From: Pseudopyrenochaeta lycopersici
Taxonomy: Eukaryota; Ascomycota; Dothideomycetes; Pleosporales; Pseudopyrenochaetaceae
Direction of reading: 5' to 3'
NCBI GenBank assembly: GCA_003313425.1
Contig: NHZP01000014.1
Location: 1,178,001-1,242,000, forward strand
DNA length: 64,000 nucleotides
Part shown: positions 45,193 to 57,482 of the stretch, one piece after another
Layout of the letters: each line of letters begins with the position of its first letter
Numbering within the stretch: the stretch's first letter is position 1
The notes under the pieces: model-generated
Seen by the model: only the letters and a program-made list of their open reading frames with translations
Databases searched by the model: none
What the model was told of the DNA's origin: nothing
Made by a program: the position numbers and the translations under genes

Positions 45193-47092
45193 ATGTCTTG
45201 GTCGGTATTTACTCTGCTTTTGACAGTGTTGGGTGGTGTTACGGCTACGGATCGCGCGCCTAGGCCTGTCGCAAGCAACAACACTCGTCTCCACTGTCAT
45301 GATGAGAGCTTTACACCCAACTTCTTCCTTCGTGTCACGTACGAGAACCATACCGTAGCTTGTGAGCATCATATGTCGGTGCTGGTAAATGGCACCTCGC
45401 CGGGACCGACTTTGAGACTTCCACCTGGTCGTACAAGCTGGGTTAGGGTTTGCAATGACATGGATGCGTTCAATACCACTATCGTGAGTGTCAATAAGCT
45501 GTTGCATCAATATAAACATCTGCTGATGATCACCAGCACTGGCATGGTCTTAGCCAACGCACAGCGCCTTTTAGCGACGGCTCACCCGTGAGTCAATGGC
45601 CCATTGCTCCACACCAATGCTTCGACTACGAGGTTCACCCGGAGAAAGAGGATTCTGGAACTTACTTCTATCACTCCCACGTCGGTTTCCAGGCCATTTC
45701 AGCAGCTGGACCCTTGATCGTTGAAGACGCGGGGGAGCCACCTTATGAGTACGATGGAGAGCGAATGATTTTCTTCCAAGACTATTACAATAAGAGCGAT
45801 CATACCATTGAGCAAGGATTGACTGCGACCCCGTTTGTCTGGTCTGGAGAAACGAACGCGGTACTTCTGAATGGTGTTGGTGTTGCAATCGGTGCGACCG
45901 CTGGCCACGGCGACTGTGTCCTCCCAATCATCCATGTCGAGCCCGGAAAAACATACCTCTTGCGCTTCGTGGGCGCTGTGGCTATTTCCATGGTCGCGTT
46001 TGGAATAGAAGACCATAATGAGATGGATGTGATTGCTGCAGATGGCCACTATACTCAGCCGTACACCATTGATCATATGCTCGTCTCTTCTGGGCAGCGC
46101 TTTGAAGTTCTTCTTCGTACAAAGACAGAAGAGGAACTGGGTAGTAAGACAGATTACACCATCCAATTTGAGACCAAAGACCGTCCGAAAGTGTATACTG
46201 GTTTTGGCGTACTACGTTACTCCAATGCAATCCCTACCATTGTTAGCGCGCCGGTGAACCCGCCTCTGCGCTTGCCAAACGAAACCTACAGCTTCCTCGA
46301 ATACGCACTGGAGCCACTGGAGCCCAACGGCTTCCCCTCAGCAGCAGAAGTCACACGCCGAGTTCACATCTCCAATCAGCAACTCACCCAATCCACGATA
46401 ATATGGCAGCTCGAAGGGCTCAACTGGACAGAAGGGCAGCCATACAACTCTCCGCCCTACCTCGTTGACATTTACAAGAACGGTCCTGCCGCTATGCCAA
46501 ATTATACCGCAGCAATGGAGAATGGCGGTTGGGATCCATACACGCTTACCTGGCCAGCAAAGCTAGGTGAAGTGCTCGAGATCATTCTGGAGAATACAGG
46601 TAGCTTGGTGAACAACAATGGGGGCGTGGATTACCACCCATTCCACATGCACGGCGGTCATTTCTACGATTGCGGGAGCGGCAATGGATCGTACGACGCC
46701 GTGGCTAATGAGGAAAAGCTGAAGAATTACAACCCCGTACTCCGCGACACGACCAATTTATACCGGTATCAGGAAAAGGGAACGCCTGCTCACCCAGCTG
46801 GATGGAGGTGCTGGCGTCTGAGGGTGCAGGATGCCGGAGTAAGTTTCTTTTCTGCCTGCCCGCCGTGTCTCCACTGACTCTCCCCACTTAGGTCTGGATG
46901 ATGCATTGCCACATCCTCCAGCATATGATCATGGGCATGCAGAGCGCATGGATCATGGGCGATTACGAAGATATCGCAAGCATACCATACTCAGGTGCAC
47001 AGGGCTATCTTGAGTTTGGTGGGACGGCATATGGTGGAGAGGATTCTGCGCCAATTGCCTGGCATAATTGGGATGATGGCGAGGATGATTGA
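45193..47092 (+). CDS. Secreted multicopper oxidase (laccase / ascorbate-oxidase-like)
   Basis: Three exons: 45193..45483, 45537..46838 and 46892..47092, both introns 53 nt and phase 0, encode 597 aa. A signal peptide of about 18 residues (MSWSVFTLLLTVLGGVTA) starts it. All four copper-ligand signatures are present: HWHGLSQ, YFYHSHVG, YHPFHMHGG and HCHILQHMIMGM. The axial position of the type 1 copper after the last signature appears to be Met. Three cupredoxin domains are implied, with many N-glycosylation sequons. It oxidises phenols or similar reductants with O2 reduction to water, outside the cell or in the wall. The ascorbate-oxidase-like branch is my guess from spacing. The region around the third signature reads GGHFY where GHxF is common. 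It is transcribed alone, with a TATA-like element 71 bp before the ATG. Confidence 0.94.
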
Positions 47093-47850
47093 ATTTGGCT
47101 TGGGCAATCTGACGTTATCGCTCACTCCACACCAGCGGAGGCTAGTATTGGAAGCGATGGCTGCTTACTCTCGCGCTGATGTAGTCACTGCGAGTGATAG
47201 ATCGCTATCGTGCAGTTTGAATAAGGTTGTACAACCAAAATCTACCATTTGATCAGATGATTCTTATTGGCGATTTCTTGCGGTCGATCTGGCTATGCTT
47301 CAGGCCGCACCGGTAAACCTTTGCAAACTCTCTTACTAAGTACACAATGCACCATCCTGGTACCACTTAGCCCGTAGAATATTGTAGCTAGAAGTACCAT
47401 CCTCCCGTGGCACACTATGAGCCAATCATTTTGGGAGACATGGATATGGGACCCTGCATGACCTGATCCGTTTTTCGTCCTTACGCCTCGGCAGCAACAT
47501 CTAGAACTTTGCCGTCAGAAAGCGCTACACAGAATGTGTCTGCCCGGCTTGTAGGGCCTTGCAGCTCCTGCGGGGTTGCTGGCTCCGCCCCAAGCTCACT
47601 CAGACTGAGTCGAACAATGTGGGAGAGCTACCAGAATTTGGTTAGCTCAACTGCTTCGGCTAATGATTGTTCATCCTTTGCCCTTACTAGTTCCACCTGT
47701 GAGATGGCTCTAGCTAGCTACGTTTTACTATACGTAAGCGAGTAGAATGCTATAAGTGGGCCGAGGTACATTTAAGTTGTCAACCCCGTTCGTCCCATAT
47801 ATAACAACTCATCATCAACTATACTCCAGGCAGCAGCTGAGCAATTAACA
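47093..47850. other. Intergenic, no gene seen
   Basis: This is the 3' flank of the oxidase and the promoter of the serine hydrolase, which has a TATA-like element at its right end. No coding support. Confidence 0.55.
47797..47804 (+). promoter_or_regulatory. TATA-like element of the serine-hydrolase gene
   Basis: ATATATAA lies 47 bp before the ATG at 47851. Its spacing and composition suit a core promoter. Confidence 0.45.
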
Positions 47851-48999
47851 ATGGCGAAAGTGCAAGGGACTTGCGAGGATCGCTTTGCAGAGGTGCAGAA
47901 GCTGCTGCAATCATACATCGATAAAGGGGAAGAGGTTGGAGCCTCCATCGTCGTCAACATCGATGGCAAGGACGTCGTCGATATCTGGGGCGGATATGCG
48001 GTTCAGGACCAGTCGAAACCGTGGGAAAAAGATACCATCACAAACGTCTGGTCCACATCAAAGACGATTACGAGTCTCGCGGCCTTGGTCCTCATTGATA
48101 GAGGCTTACTGGATCCATTCGAGAAGGTCTCTAAGTACTGGCCCGAATTTGCAGCAAATGGCAAGGAGAACGTTGAGATTAGGCACCTACTGAGCCATTC
48201 TAGCGGTGTGAGTGGATGGGCCGAGAAGGTTACATTTGATGACGTCTGCAACGTGGAGAAATCGACTGCGATGCTAGCCGAACAGGCTCCTTGGTGGGAA
48301 CCTGGCACAGCCTCTGGATACCAGGCCTTGAACATGGGTCATCTTGTTGGCGAAGTAGTGCGTCGCGTGACCGGGAAGACATTAGGTCAATTCATCACAG
48401 AAGAACTTGCGAAGCCACTGAATGCCGACTTCCAGCTCGGTGTGAAGGACGAAGACTTGGGCAGGGTATCAACTAACATCGCACCACCGCCGCCAGATGA
48501 CCCGAGTTTATTCCCAGCGGGCTTCAGCGACCCCAATAGTTTGACATCGAGGACGCTAATGAATCCTCCTATGGACGCGACTGTAGTGAGCACAGAGGCA
48601 TGGAGGAAAGCAGAAATTGGCGCAGCCAACGGCCACAGCAACGCGCTTGGCATCAATCGTCTACTATCACCGATCTCTCTTGGTGGCGGTTCACTTCTGT
48701 CTCCAAAAACCATCGACCTCATTTTCCAACCCCAAACAGACGGAATCGACCTCGTACTTGCACAAAAATTCCGAATCGGTATTGGCTATGCGCTCACCGG
48801 AAAGGATACAGAAGCGAAGTGGATGCCGGAGGGCAAGGTTTGTATGTGGGGTGGCTGGGGCGGCAGCATAGCGATTATGGACTTGGATCGCAAGTTGACA
48901 ATTACGTATGTTATGAATAAGATGGAGAATGTAGGGTTGGGCAATTATAGGACGAAGGATTATGTGGCTGCAATCTACAAGGCCCTTGGGGTTGAGTAG
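47851..48999 (+). CDS. Beta-lactamase-fold serine hydrolase (esterase / transesterase type)
   Basis: Single exon, 382 aa. It is a class C beta-lactamase/penicillin-binding fold enzyme of the fungal esterase branch (EstB/LovD-like). Key residues are the nucleophile Ser68 in S68-T-S-K71 with the general-base Lys, Tyr157 in GYQALN (the Y-x-N-type position, here Y-Q-A), and a C-terminal W-G-G-W-G-G element where lactamases have the KTG loop. The HLLSHSSGV block is typical of the family. There is no signal peptide, so it is cytosolic. Such enzymes hydrolyse or transfer short acyl groups; the substrate is unknown. No secondary-metabolite synthase is near, so a LovD-type biosynthetic role is unsupported here. 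A TATA-like sequence sits 47 bp upstream. Confidence 0.93.
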   Translation: MAKVQGTCEDRFAEVQKLLQSYIDKGEEVGASIVVNIDGKDVVDIWGGYAVQDQSKPWEKDTITNVWSTSKTITSLAALVLIDRGLLDPFEKVSKYWPEFAANGKENVEIRHLLSHSSGVSGWAEKVTFDDVCNVEKSTAMLAEQAPWWEPGTASGYQALNMGHLVGEVVRRVTGKTLGQFITEELAKPLNADFQLGVKDEDLGRVSTNIAPPPPDDPSLFPAGFSDPNSLTSRTLMNPPMDATVVSTEAWRKAEIGAANGHSNALGINRLLSPISLGGGSLLSPKTIDLIFQPQTDGIDLVLAQKFRIGIGYALTGKDTEAKWMPEGKVCMWGGWGGSIAIMDLDRKLTITYVMNKMENVGLGNYRTKDYVAAIYKALGVE

Positions 49000-51099
49000 G
49001 TGGATTGGCACATAGAAGTACTCTACTGAGGGTGGACAAAGTATATGAAAAGAATGTTTCGCCCAGTTTTCGATCATGCCAATAGAAACATACTGTAAAC
49101 TTGCCTTTTCAGCGACCATCATCTTTTCTTCACTCTTAATTTCGCATGCTAAAGCACTATTCGGCGATAGATTCTCTGTCTATTCCATTAATACACAACC
49201 GCATCGCATGTACTTTGTTGCATTTTTGCTAACAACCTGACAGATTTACATCAAATTTGATTATTCTTCGCAACAGTATCACATTATAAAGTAAACTTAG
49301 TCGCAACTCGTGCCCGATCGAATCGTTTGCATTTTTTATGAACTAATTCGTATTACCAGGCTGAACTACTCAATTAAAGCATATCTATGCTTCAACACAG
49401 CACTATTAAGTATATAGAGAGGGTCACGTAACGTCGTCCAAGACATATCCTATAAGTCTTCCCTGCAGATCTTTACATTTATAGTCGACAAGGGACTACC
49501 CCTTCATTATATGAAATGATAGTCGCCCATAGCGCACGGGATGTGATTTTATGAACTGTAATAGCTTGTTCATTTAACTTGCGAGTTCATGTTACGAAAG
49601 GATGAGATTATTATTCAAATATGCTCACATACAATAGCCTATGATTTGGTCGTAAACTACACATTCCGTACGTCTCCCTCCAGCTGGACTCAACACCGGG
49701 ACTTAAGTCTTATTTGGGATTTCAATATCCTACACGGACATTAGAGTAACAATGAAGTCGTTCTATGTATGTGATCTGATACAGCTTGCTAAAGGTGTGT
49801 ATACGTCTTTATTGCGACAGCGAAATAGGGCGTGGCAGAGGCTGCACACTTCCTCGGTTACTAAACGTTAGCATGGTTGAATAACTTTACTGGAACCGGT
49901 TCCAATACTATGCCTCTGAATCAAATGACACTATATGTAGCCTAAGAATATGTACTCATCGTTCCTAGCAACTACCTGAGCCTAAAGACCATGATCATTC
50001 GTATGGGATGCGAAGGGTCCACAACATGCGTAAGTTCCAAGCAAACGAAGCAAGACGTGCGTTCCTTCGTCAACACAAGAAGGTAAATTATATAATTATT
50101 TATGTGTATAAATAGTACGACTCCACAAGATCGAGTCGTCAACCATGTATGTAGCTGGTTGGTGCTCAAGAGCGGAGATCCGCGGCGGCATAGATGCACC
50201 TGGCTTTCATCCACAGTAATTATTGTCTGCAAAAATTGAAGAGTGTATTACGTAGTAGCAAGCACACCAAACCCTGTTTTTGAATCATGTCAAAAGGGCA
50301 CTGGCTACCCGGAGTAGGGTGAATGCGTACTTTGCAATTCTGTGGTAGCGGAGCCGTACTAGCCTGAAAACGTTGGCGAATATAATAACATGTATAAATG
50401 AGATGATTTTTAATATCCGAATTGTGGTGTCGGGTGGATATATGATTGAAAGACGCACTTTTAAACGACTGTGCCGTTAGGGTTCACGTGACGAAAACTT
50501 GGCCACCGCCCAAAACTGGTACCGCAATTTCGGATAGAATACACGCAACTTCATTGTGAGGAATAATAAAATATTCACCATGTATTGCTGAAGGAAGAAA
50601 ATGAATGGCTGTTGTGTACACAATCAATGATTCCTAACTGGAGACAAGAGAGTACGCTGCGCTGGCGATACCCTAACAAAGTGATAATGTCATTATCGAG
50701 ACCTTGAAATGCTGCGATTTCAATCTAAACGCTTGATTCAAGTCCCTATGGACGGAGGTGGTACCATGAAATACTCTCCTATAACTTTCTGGTAAACGAC
50801 ACAAGAAGTAGCCAAATAGTGTTATAACGGGTGATTGACGAATCCGGCCTAGCGCATCAGACCCATCAACTACGAACGAGATCTGTCAATCCCGGCGCCT
50901 CTCTCCCTCAACCATACCAATAAACCTGAAAATCGCTAACTTTACTCCCGCTAGATGTCGATCCATAACCGAATACCGATTTAGCAAGGAACAGACCGAC
51001 GCCATTGTTCGAACGACCAGCTACCATTGGAGAGACTTTGGTCTCTCCGTAATCTGGTTCTCGCCTGGTGAACATGCCGATATTAGTCTTTCAATAGCA
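49000..51099. other. Gene-poor, AT-richer stretch
   Basis: About 2.1 kb with only very short reading frames on either strand and a visibly higher A/T content than the flanks. I found no terminal repeats, transposase or RNA gene. It borders the F-box pseudogene, and both could belong to one decaying, possibly RIP-affected segment. Confidence 0.55.
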
Positions 51100-52052
51100 G
51101 TGCCCTTCTCCCGGATCTCAAATACAGGACATGGCTCTCTCGATAGGCTGCCTCTCGAGCTGTTACATGAGAGGCTGGTCTATCTGGATATGCATTTTTT
51201 ATTCAAATTCCGACAAATAAATTCTAGATCAAGACAAACGGTATATGCTCTCAAGCAGTATAGTATGGTAGTCTCGCATGGGCTGAACCTTTTTTGCACC
51301 TTATTACGAACGCACGTCGCCACCGACATCTCTCTGTTTCAGTTCTACAACTCATTCTGTACCAAGGCATGCGACTTTGTGGCAAATTCGGCAGATTCAT
51401 ATTTCTCCTCACCTGGAAACGATGCTGTTTCAAATGGCTCGAGTTGGCTCCAGAAATCTAAGTGCAAATCCTTGCCTCTGCCCGAAAGCAGTTCCAACCG
51501 ACCAAGGCCAAATTGGGCTAGCGGCGGTCATTCAAGACTTTGCCTGGAATATATACGATTAATGAATCTGTATGCAAGGCTCGCATTGCGATAGTCTCTG
51601 CTCATCAGGCCATGTCAATTCGCAGACAACGACCGCATACAGTAACACAAGCTCAACCAGAAAGCCTAGAACAACATAAAAAGTTCAACTTTATGGGATC
51701 TTGCGCACTTCCATATTGTGATGGACGGACCGAAGCAGTTGAACACGAAATCTCATGTGCCGGGTGCCAACTTGCTCTTGAGAAAGACATACATGGCAAT
51801 GGGGCTAAACACTGGGCTTGCGAAGCTCGAGACAAGGCATATGCACGAGGCGGATTTTTGGACCATTTCCGATGGTGCGAACAGGCACAGCTTTTGTGGA
51901 TATCCAGTAACGAAGGTGAGAATAAGCCACCTGAGCTACCAGAACTTGCTCGGAGACGAGGTTTCTTCAACAAGAGGAAATGGAAAGGGTATGAAATGTT
52001 TTTCCTAATGTATCGCAGCCATACTATATGTACATCTGGACGAAGGCCTTAG
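51100..52052 (+). pseudogene. Decayed F-box protein gene
   Basis: The start frame gives an F-box: SLDRLPLELLHERLVYLDMH, then FKFRQINSRSRQTVYALKQY, continuing through FCTKAC. From about 51372 the similarity to this fungal F-box family moves to another frame (RLCGKFGRFIFLLTWKRCCF and KWLELAPEI), so one small indel has occurred. That frame then carries stops TAA at 51459-51461 and TAG at 51519-51521. The first stands where a Gln codon is expected, consistent with C-to-T change. The frame continues intact as SFKTLPGIYTINESVCKARI, with Cys/His-containing blocks beyond, to a stop at 52052. The first codon at 51100 is GTG where ATG would fit. These lesions rule out a functional protein. F-box proteins of this type would be SCF substrate adaptors. 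Confidence 0.85.
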
Positions 52053-52480
52053 GAAGTGAACAGGTCCCTAGACGCCTAACGCGCACTGCTATTCCATAAT
52101 TAACAAGCCATGCTTTAATCCCTCTGACCACCTCCAGCTTGGTTATGGTAACTGGCTCGCATTTTACCTTGGTTCCCTGGCGCTCTTCGCACTAAACAAA
52201 TTCCATCTCTTTTTCGCAACCGCATGTATACAAGATATACTTCCACTTGCACATTTTTGGAGTAGCAGGTTATCCCAAGTTAAATAATGCTTAGGTATTG
52301 TATGGCTTGCATAGCACTTCTACAAGAACAGTTGGGCGCTATGGAGACGAGCTGTGAATGAAGAATAGCGAACTCATGACCGATTTCTATGTCTATGGTG
52401 CCTCACAAGATGACACTCACATGCTGCCCTTAATCACAACTGTATCATCCCTTCCACTGCCTTCCCTCTACAAATCAAAT
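52053..52480. other. Intergenic, no gene seen
   Basis: This separates the pseudogene from the 3' end of the dehydrogenase gene. It is AT-rich with no coding signal. Confidence 0.55.
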
Positions 52481-53654
52481 TCAGTCCCGCTTCAACCACT
52501 GCAAATTCACAGGGCTCACCACTCCAGCTTCCCCCTTCTCTAGCCACCCTAACAGATTCTCCATACCCAATCTCTCAAACCCAATATGGCTCTCCACACT
52601 CGCACCAGCGGTGTGGCTTAACACCATCACATTCTGCCGTTGCGCTAGTTGCGGATTAACTCTTGGTTCATTGGCGTGAACGTCTAAGCCAGCCGCCGAA
52701 ATGGTGCCATCATCCAGCGCTTTCACCAACGCATCCTCATCGATCAGTTTCCCGCGAGCGATGTTGACAAGCCTGGATCCTCGCTTGAACTGTGCAAATT
52801 GCGGCGTGGAAAGCAGTACTTCGCCGCTGAAAGGCGTAGCTAGTAGTATGCAGTCTGACGTTTGTAGAAGCTCTTCTAGCGTTCCGCACCACCTCGCCCC
52901 CAACGCTTTCTCTCGCTCCTCCATACGCACAACGTCGTAGTAGGCAATCTTCATATCAAAAGCCTTGCTCGCCTTCTCCGCAATCCTCAGCCCGATCCGA
53001 CCGAGCCCTACGATCCCAAGAACAGATCCATTCGGGTTGTGCGTTACCGCTGCAATATTTTGATTTGCGTCTTGGAATTGCGCTGGGTCGCCGGATCGTG
53101 CGGCGAGGAAGGACCACGCTATCGCACGATACGACGAGAGAATTAGAACAATAGCTGCGTCCGCGACTGACTCTGTACACGCCGAGGCAGAGTTGCAGTA
53201 AATGGTGCCGTGTTGCGCAAGCGTACGGGTATCAACCCAGTCAAACCCCGCGCCGGCCGAGGCATATACTTTGCATGACTTGGGCAGCAATTCTCTACGC
53301 AAAGTTAATAATCAATTAAAGAATTTAGCATGTGAAAAAGACGCACATCAACTCTTTATCCCAGTTGCCCATTTCTCCGCCCGTGTTCCAAAATGGTCTG
53401 TACATGCCCACAAAATCACCCCATCTCTTTTCTCGCAGCGCCTGCTTGAATTCCTCTCTCCCGATCGAGTAGGTCCTCTCAACGTTGAACTTGTTGTTCA
53501 ACTCCGCATACAAATCATGGTTCCACCGGATGTCGTCCCCAAGATGGAGTATGGTTGGTTTTGAGGACAATCCGGGTCCCAAGGGTGAGGTTTTATTAGG
53601 AGTAGGTGGAGGGGGTAGACCCGAATCTTGTGGTGTTGGTGTTGCTGCAGACAT
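52481..53654 (-). CDS. D-isomer-specific 2-hydroxyacid dehydrogenase
   Basis: Two exons, 53654..53347 and 53294..52481, with a 52-nt intron (GTGCGT donor, TTAAC branch, GCGTAG acceptor) encode 373 aa; the join reads DKELIELLPKSCKVY. The Rossmann dinucleotide fold carries GIVGLGRIGLRIAEKASKAF with a following acidic residue (YYD), suggesting NADH or NADPH use. Catalytic Arg lies in LVNIARGKLIDEDAL, Glu in LDVHANEPRVNP and His in MVLSHTAGASVESHIG. The active-site set of the glyoxylate/hydroxypyruvate reductase superfamily is therefore complete. It probably reduces a 2-keto acid such as glyoxylate or hydroxypyruvate in the cytosol; the exact substrate is unknown. The Pro/Thr-rich first 25 residues are probably unstructured. 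Confidence 0.93.
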
Positions 53655-54618
53655 TGCTGCTCGGTTGTAGTCTATCTATTTTTGTCTGTCTGCGTGTGTA
53701 TGTGGGGGAGGGTATTATCCGTACGCGCCCGGAAGCAAAAGGATTGAGGAACTGCAAAAGACAAGCGAAAATAATGACGATTATATACGGCGAAGAGGGG
53801 GAAAATGTCTATATATTAACTTGTCGTTAATTCTGCTCTTACAAGGTCTTCTGCGTCAACAGCCACTCCACGTGTTCATGCATCTGCCATTGGGAAATGG
53901 CAAAGTGGAGCTCTAATTTGCTCAACAGCTCGAGCAGTAAATCTTGGTGAATCGCTTGCGACAGAAGGGACGTAGAAATAGCGGTCTATAACGTGGTGAT
54001 AAATCGGTTATGAGCTAGTACGGAGGTTCGACAACGTTAGCGCGGAGGGTTATGCAGTCGTCTTATAGCCGTTGGCGATGGTGTGACACAATTTCATGGA
54101 AGCGGTGAAGATAAGGTTATCAGCACGCAATCAACACTTGCACGTGTTGCTGGCCCACCCCTGCATATCCGACAATAGCTCCGATGGCACAAGAACGAGA
54201 CGCTTAGATGCTCACTCTGTTGTAGTGATTTTGAGAAGATGGAATGCTAGAAGGGAGTATTGGAATCAATTCAATTGGTGGAATTTTGCGTCTTGGGTAA
54301 AGTCGCAGGCTTGGAGTTACTTGGCCGCACCACCGTCATTACCTGGGGGTTAAGATAACGCAAAAGCTCCCCGTATTGAGTCTGGTTAGTATGAACAGAT
54401 GATTAAAGCGTCACCGAGACCCAGGTTTGCGGAAGATGCAAAGCTATTATACTACATATATACGATACAGATCCTGTCATGTCCAACGGGTATACTAACT
54501 AACCGAGTTGAGGTTCACCATGCGCCAAAAGTCATCGTCATAAATCGTGACCGTATAATACAGGCGATCTCATATAACGCCTATCTCCTTGTCGCCTAGT
54601 CCTTGGAAATCATTGTTC
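53655..54618. other. Intergenic, no gene seen
   Basis: This is the dehydrogenase promoter and the 3' flank of the next leftward gene. I see short frames only. Confidence 0.55.
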
Positions 54619-57482
54619 CTAGAACCAATGCACGAGTCCCAAGTGCCCAGGCCCATTGGCAGCCGAATTCGTCGTATTGGTCGACTGCCCCTCGATCCCG
54701 TATTGATTTACCATGTCATCCCACAATGTCCAATCCATACTACCATCACCCATGACGGGCGAATCTGTGTTCTGCCCATTTCTGTCGAGGGTAGGCGAGG
54801 TAGTGCTAAAGTCCATGTTCGCGTTTGCGAATGTATTATTCCCAAATGTGGGTTGCCCCAGGCCGTTCGTCGCAAGTCCAGTACCACTCGATGGAAAAGT
54901 TTGGGAGGAAGTAGTCGTCAGAGGTTGTAGAGGCTGGCTAGTAATCGGCAGTCTAGCATTACGCAGCGTGGGAAGTGGATTTGAAAAGTCGTTGAACGGC
55001 GTCCCTTCAAATGTCATATCGTCCATAACATCTACAATCACGTTGTCAAGCCCGAAGTTTGAGAGGTGGTTAAACTGCTCTCCGGGACTGCCGTCAGCTC
55101 CTGGTGGTTCATTCGATTTGAGGTCTGGCAGTTGTCGCTGTTTGCTTAGCCCATTGCTAATGTTGCTTGGAAAAGAATCGTGTTTGTTAGAAATAGGAGA
55201 GCCGTCAGGCCAGCCGACCTGCGAAACGACAGGCATCTCGCCCAAATTTGACGCAGAAGGTCTAGTCATTCCGTCTAAACGTTGTGGGCCGTCCGTCGGG
55301 AGCGGTGGGAAGTGCATATGATCCAGCCCTTGTGAGTAGTTGTATACAAGCTGGCCATTCCGAAGAGCAAGACTTGCTCGCTCAAAAGCCAGCTCCTTTT
55401 CTCTTGCCGCTTTAGCTTTGGCTAGCAACTTTCTCAAGGGCTTCCACAAGCAACCTTGCTGGCCCTTCACGTAGGATGAACCACTATTCAGAGGGAACCA
55501 CCAACGGTCAGCCGTAACTTCTAGAGCCCGCCAAGCACGTTCGACTTGTTCACCTTTGGTGCGGATGCAAAGTTCGGATAGGAGGAAAGCGATAGCGTGC
55601 CACTGAATGTATGTGCGGAAAAGCCAGCCCCATTTCATGGTCCTGGCTTCAGTTTCCAGGAGCATGGAGTATTCAATGTTCTCAACTGATGTAATGAAAA
55701 GCTTGTCTTTCGTTTCTTGGGGCAGAGTTACACCTTTGGTTGCATTAGCGCTGGTAATCGGATTCAGGAAGAGTGAAGATACCTCCATCTTTCCGCTGAT
55801 GTGGATGATAGACGATCAACCACATCTTACTCATGATAAGCCTGGATACTGTTGCAGTTACCCAGCATAGCGGGATCGACATGTCGCAGTCTTTGAGATA
55901 CTTTTCTTCCAGGCGTGCGTGGCAGTCAGTGATCCATTTTTCCTTATCTGCAATCGACAAGCCTGCAAAATATTCAGTACACGGGCTGGGTCCTGCTGGC
56001 ATATATAATATGCGACGGAAGATCTTGGTGATCTCGCATCGAAGGAGGCAGAAAGTCATGTCGGTGAAGCCTTGACGCTCCTCGGGGAAGTCGACCATGT
56101 CCGGGTGCAAGTCGGTATCGTCTACGTTGAGAGGCTAGGGGGGGGGGGTATATGTTAGTCATGCATGTATGGGGTGATGCGGGAGGCGCATACCATTTTG
56201 GTGTCGAATTGGGCTTCGACAATGGTGGGATCGCAGCCATGATCCTCAGACGATCTCGAATCCAGCATGCAGACCTGCCACCAAAGCCTCCGGCGCATCT
56301 CAATGTCAAACGGACCAAGGCCAAAATGACTGCCATCCCTGTGGATGCCTAGAGTTTGGGCAATTCGTACGACTAGGCCAGTCAAAGTCCAGATCTTGCG
56401 CGCATCGTCGTTCCTGCGGAGGAGGACAAGAAAGATGACGAATGCTTGTAGGACAACAACTTCATCGCAGTATAAAAAGTTGGCGCGAGCAAGAGCCTGT
56501 TCAAGGCCAAATCGATATCTGTTGAGAAGGGTAGTTCGGTCCTCGCCCCATCGTTCTAGACAGTCTTCGGGTGTTGTACTGGTAACTGCACCATAGAAGA
56601 TAGCAAAAAGGAGTGACTCCAGTCCTTTGGGGACTTTATCGACCCGTGCCACGGCTTTGAAAAATACAGGCTCGAAGGTGGGGATGTGCAGCATCTTGAT
56701 GAGCAGATCGACGTTCTCCTTGTACACTTCCCAAAACTGAAGCGCTTGCTTTTCCGGGGGGTGCAGGGACTGCATGTCGACGCTTGTGGAGCTGTAGCCA
56801 AAGATGAATCCATGGTAGGAGGAGGTGTTGCAAGATTCGGGTGAGTTTGCATCATCTTCGTCGTCGGACGGCTCGATGAGGATGGTTTTGAGATCTTCGA
56901 CCTGAGGGGTGTCAGAAAGGGGGCACGTGGATGGGCAGCTGATTGGTGGTCACAAACTTCATTATTCAGGCTCGCCCAGAAGCTGTTGTTGATGTATCGG
57001 CTCCTGCCCTTGCCCACCACCAGCCGGCCAAAGCGATTCTCCAGCCCGTCGACGCTGTTGTCGGCGGCCACGCTGGGGCTGTGCTGTGGCGCTTCTGAGC
57101 CAAAGAGGCAGCCCTGCTCGCTCGCGCTGCTCTGTCGCTCCTTCTCGCGGTCCACGGCCTCCTGCTCATGCTCCTCGACCTGGGCATTGAGGCTGGAGAC
57201 GACGCCCTCCAGCCGCCGCAGCCTCTCGAGCAGCTCGGCATCGGGCGGCTTTCTGCTCTTCCGCGGCGCGCGACCCGGGCCTGGGAAGACGCAGTCGATC
57301 TTTGCGCGCACACAGTTGGAGCATGGTGTTTTCTTGTCGCACTTGACTTTGCGCCGCCGACAGGTGACGCACGACCGGGGATTTGGGGTAGGCCCGCCTG
57401 CCGAAGAGGGCCCGTACTTGCTGCCATTTGGTCGCTCAGCGCCGCTGGTCGGGCTCTCTGTGGAAGGCGCGTCTCCGGACAT
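54619..57482 (-). CDS. Zn2Cys6 transcription factor with fungal-specific regulatory domain
   Basis: Four exons: 57482..56958, 56901..56194, 56134..55783 and 55733..54619. Introns are 56, 59 and 49 nt, and the product is 899 aa. The N-terminal zinc cluster is C38-x2-C41-x6-C48-x5-C54-x2-C57-x6-C64 with RRRKVKC. A linker and a short coiled coil (ELLERLRRLEGVVSSLNAQV) follow. The middle domain (for example YKENVDLLIKMLHIPTFEPV, TLGIHRDGSHFGLGPFDIEM and RRRLWWQVCMLDSRS) is the fungal-specific transcription-factor domain. The C-terminal ~250 residues are polar, Asn/Pro/Ser-rich and aromatic-poor apart from the end WTLWDDMVNQY, a likely activation region. The second intron carries an 11-C tract immediately before its acceptor. 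The target genes are unknown. Confidence 0.92.

Noticed and set aside
54713..55321. 202-codon open frame on the plus strand opposite the second Zn2Cys6 gene
   Set aside because: It is antisense to the C-terminal exon, with no homology signal or splice partner.
56135..56148. Run of 11 C (plus strand G) as a structural or G-quadruplex element
   Set aside because: It is the polypyrimidine tract directly before a splice acceptor in the Zn2Cys6 gene, so intron function explains it.
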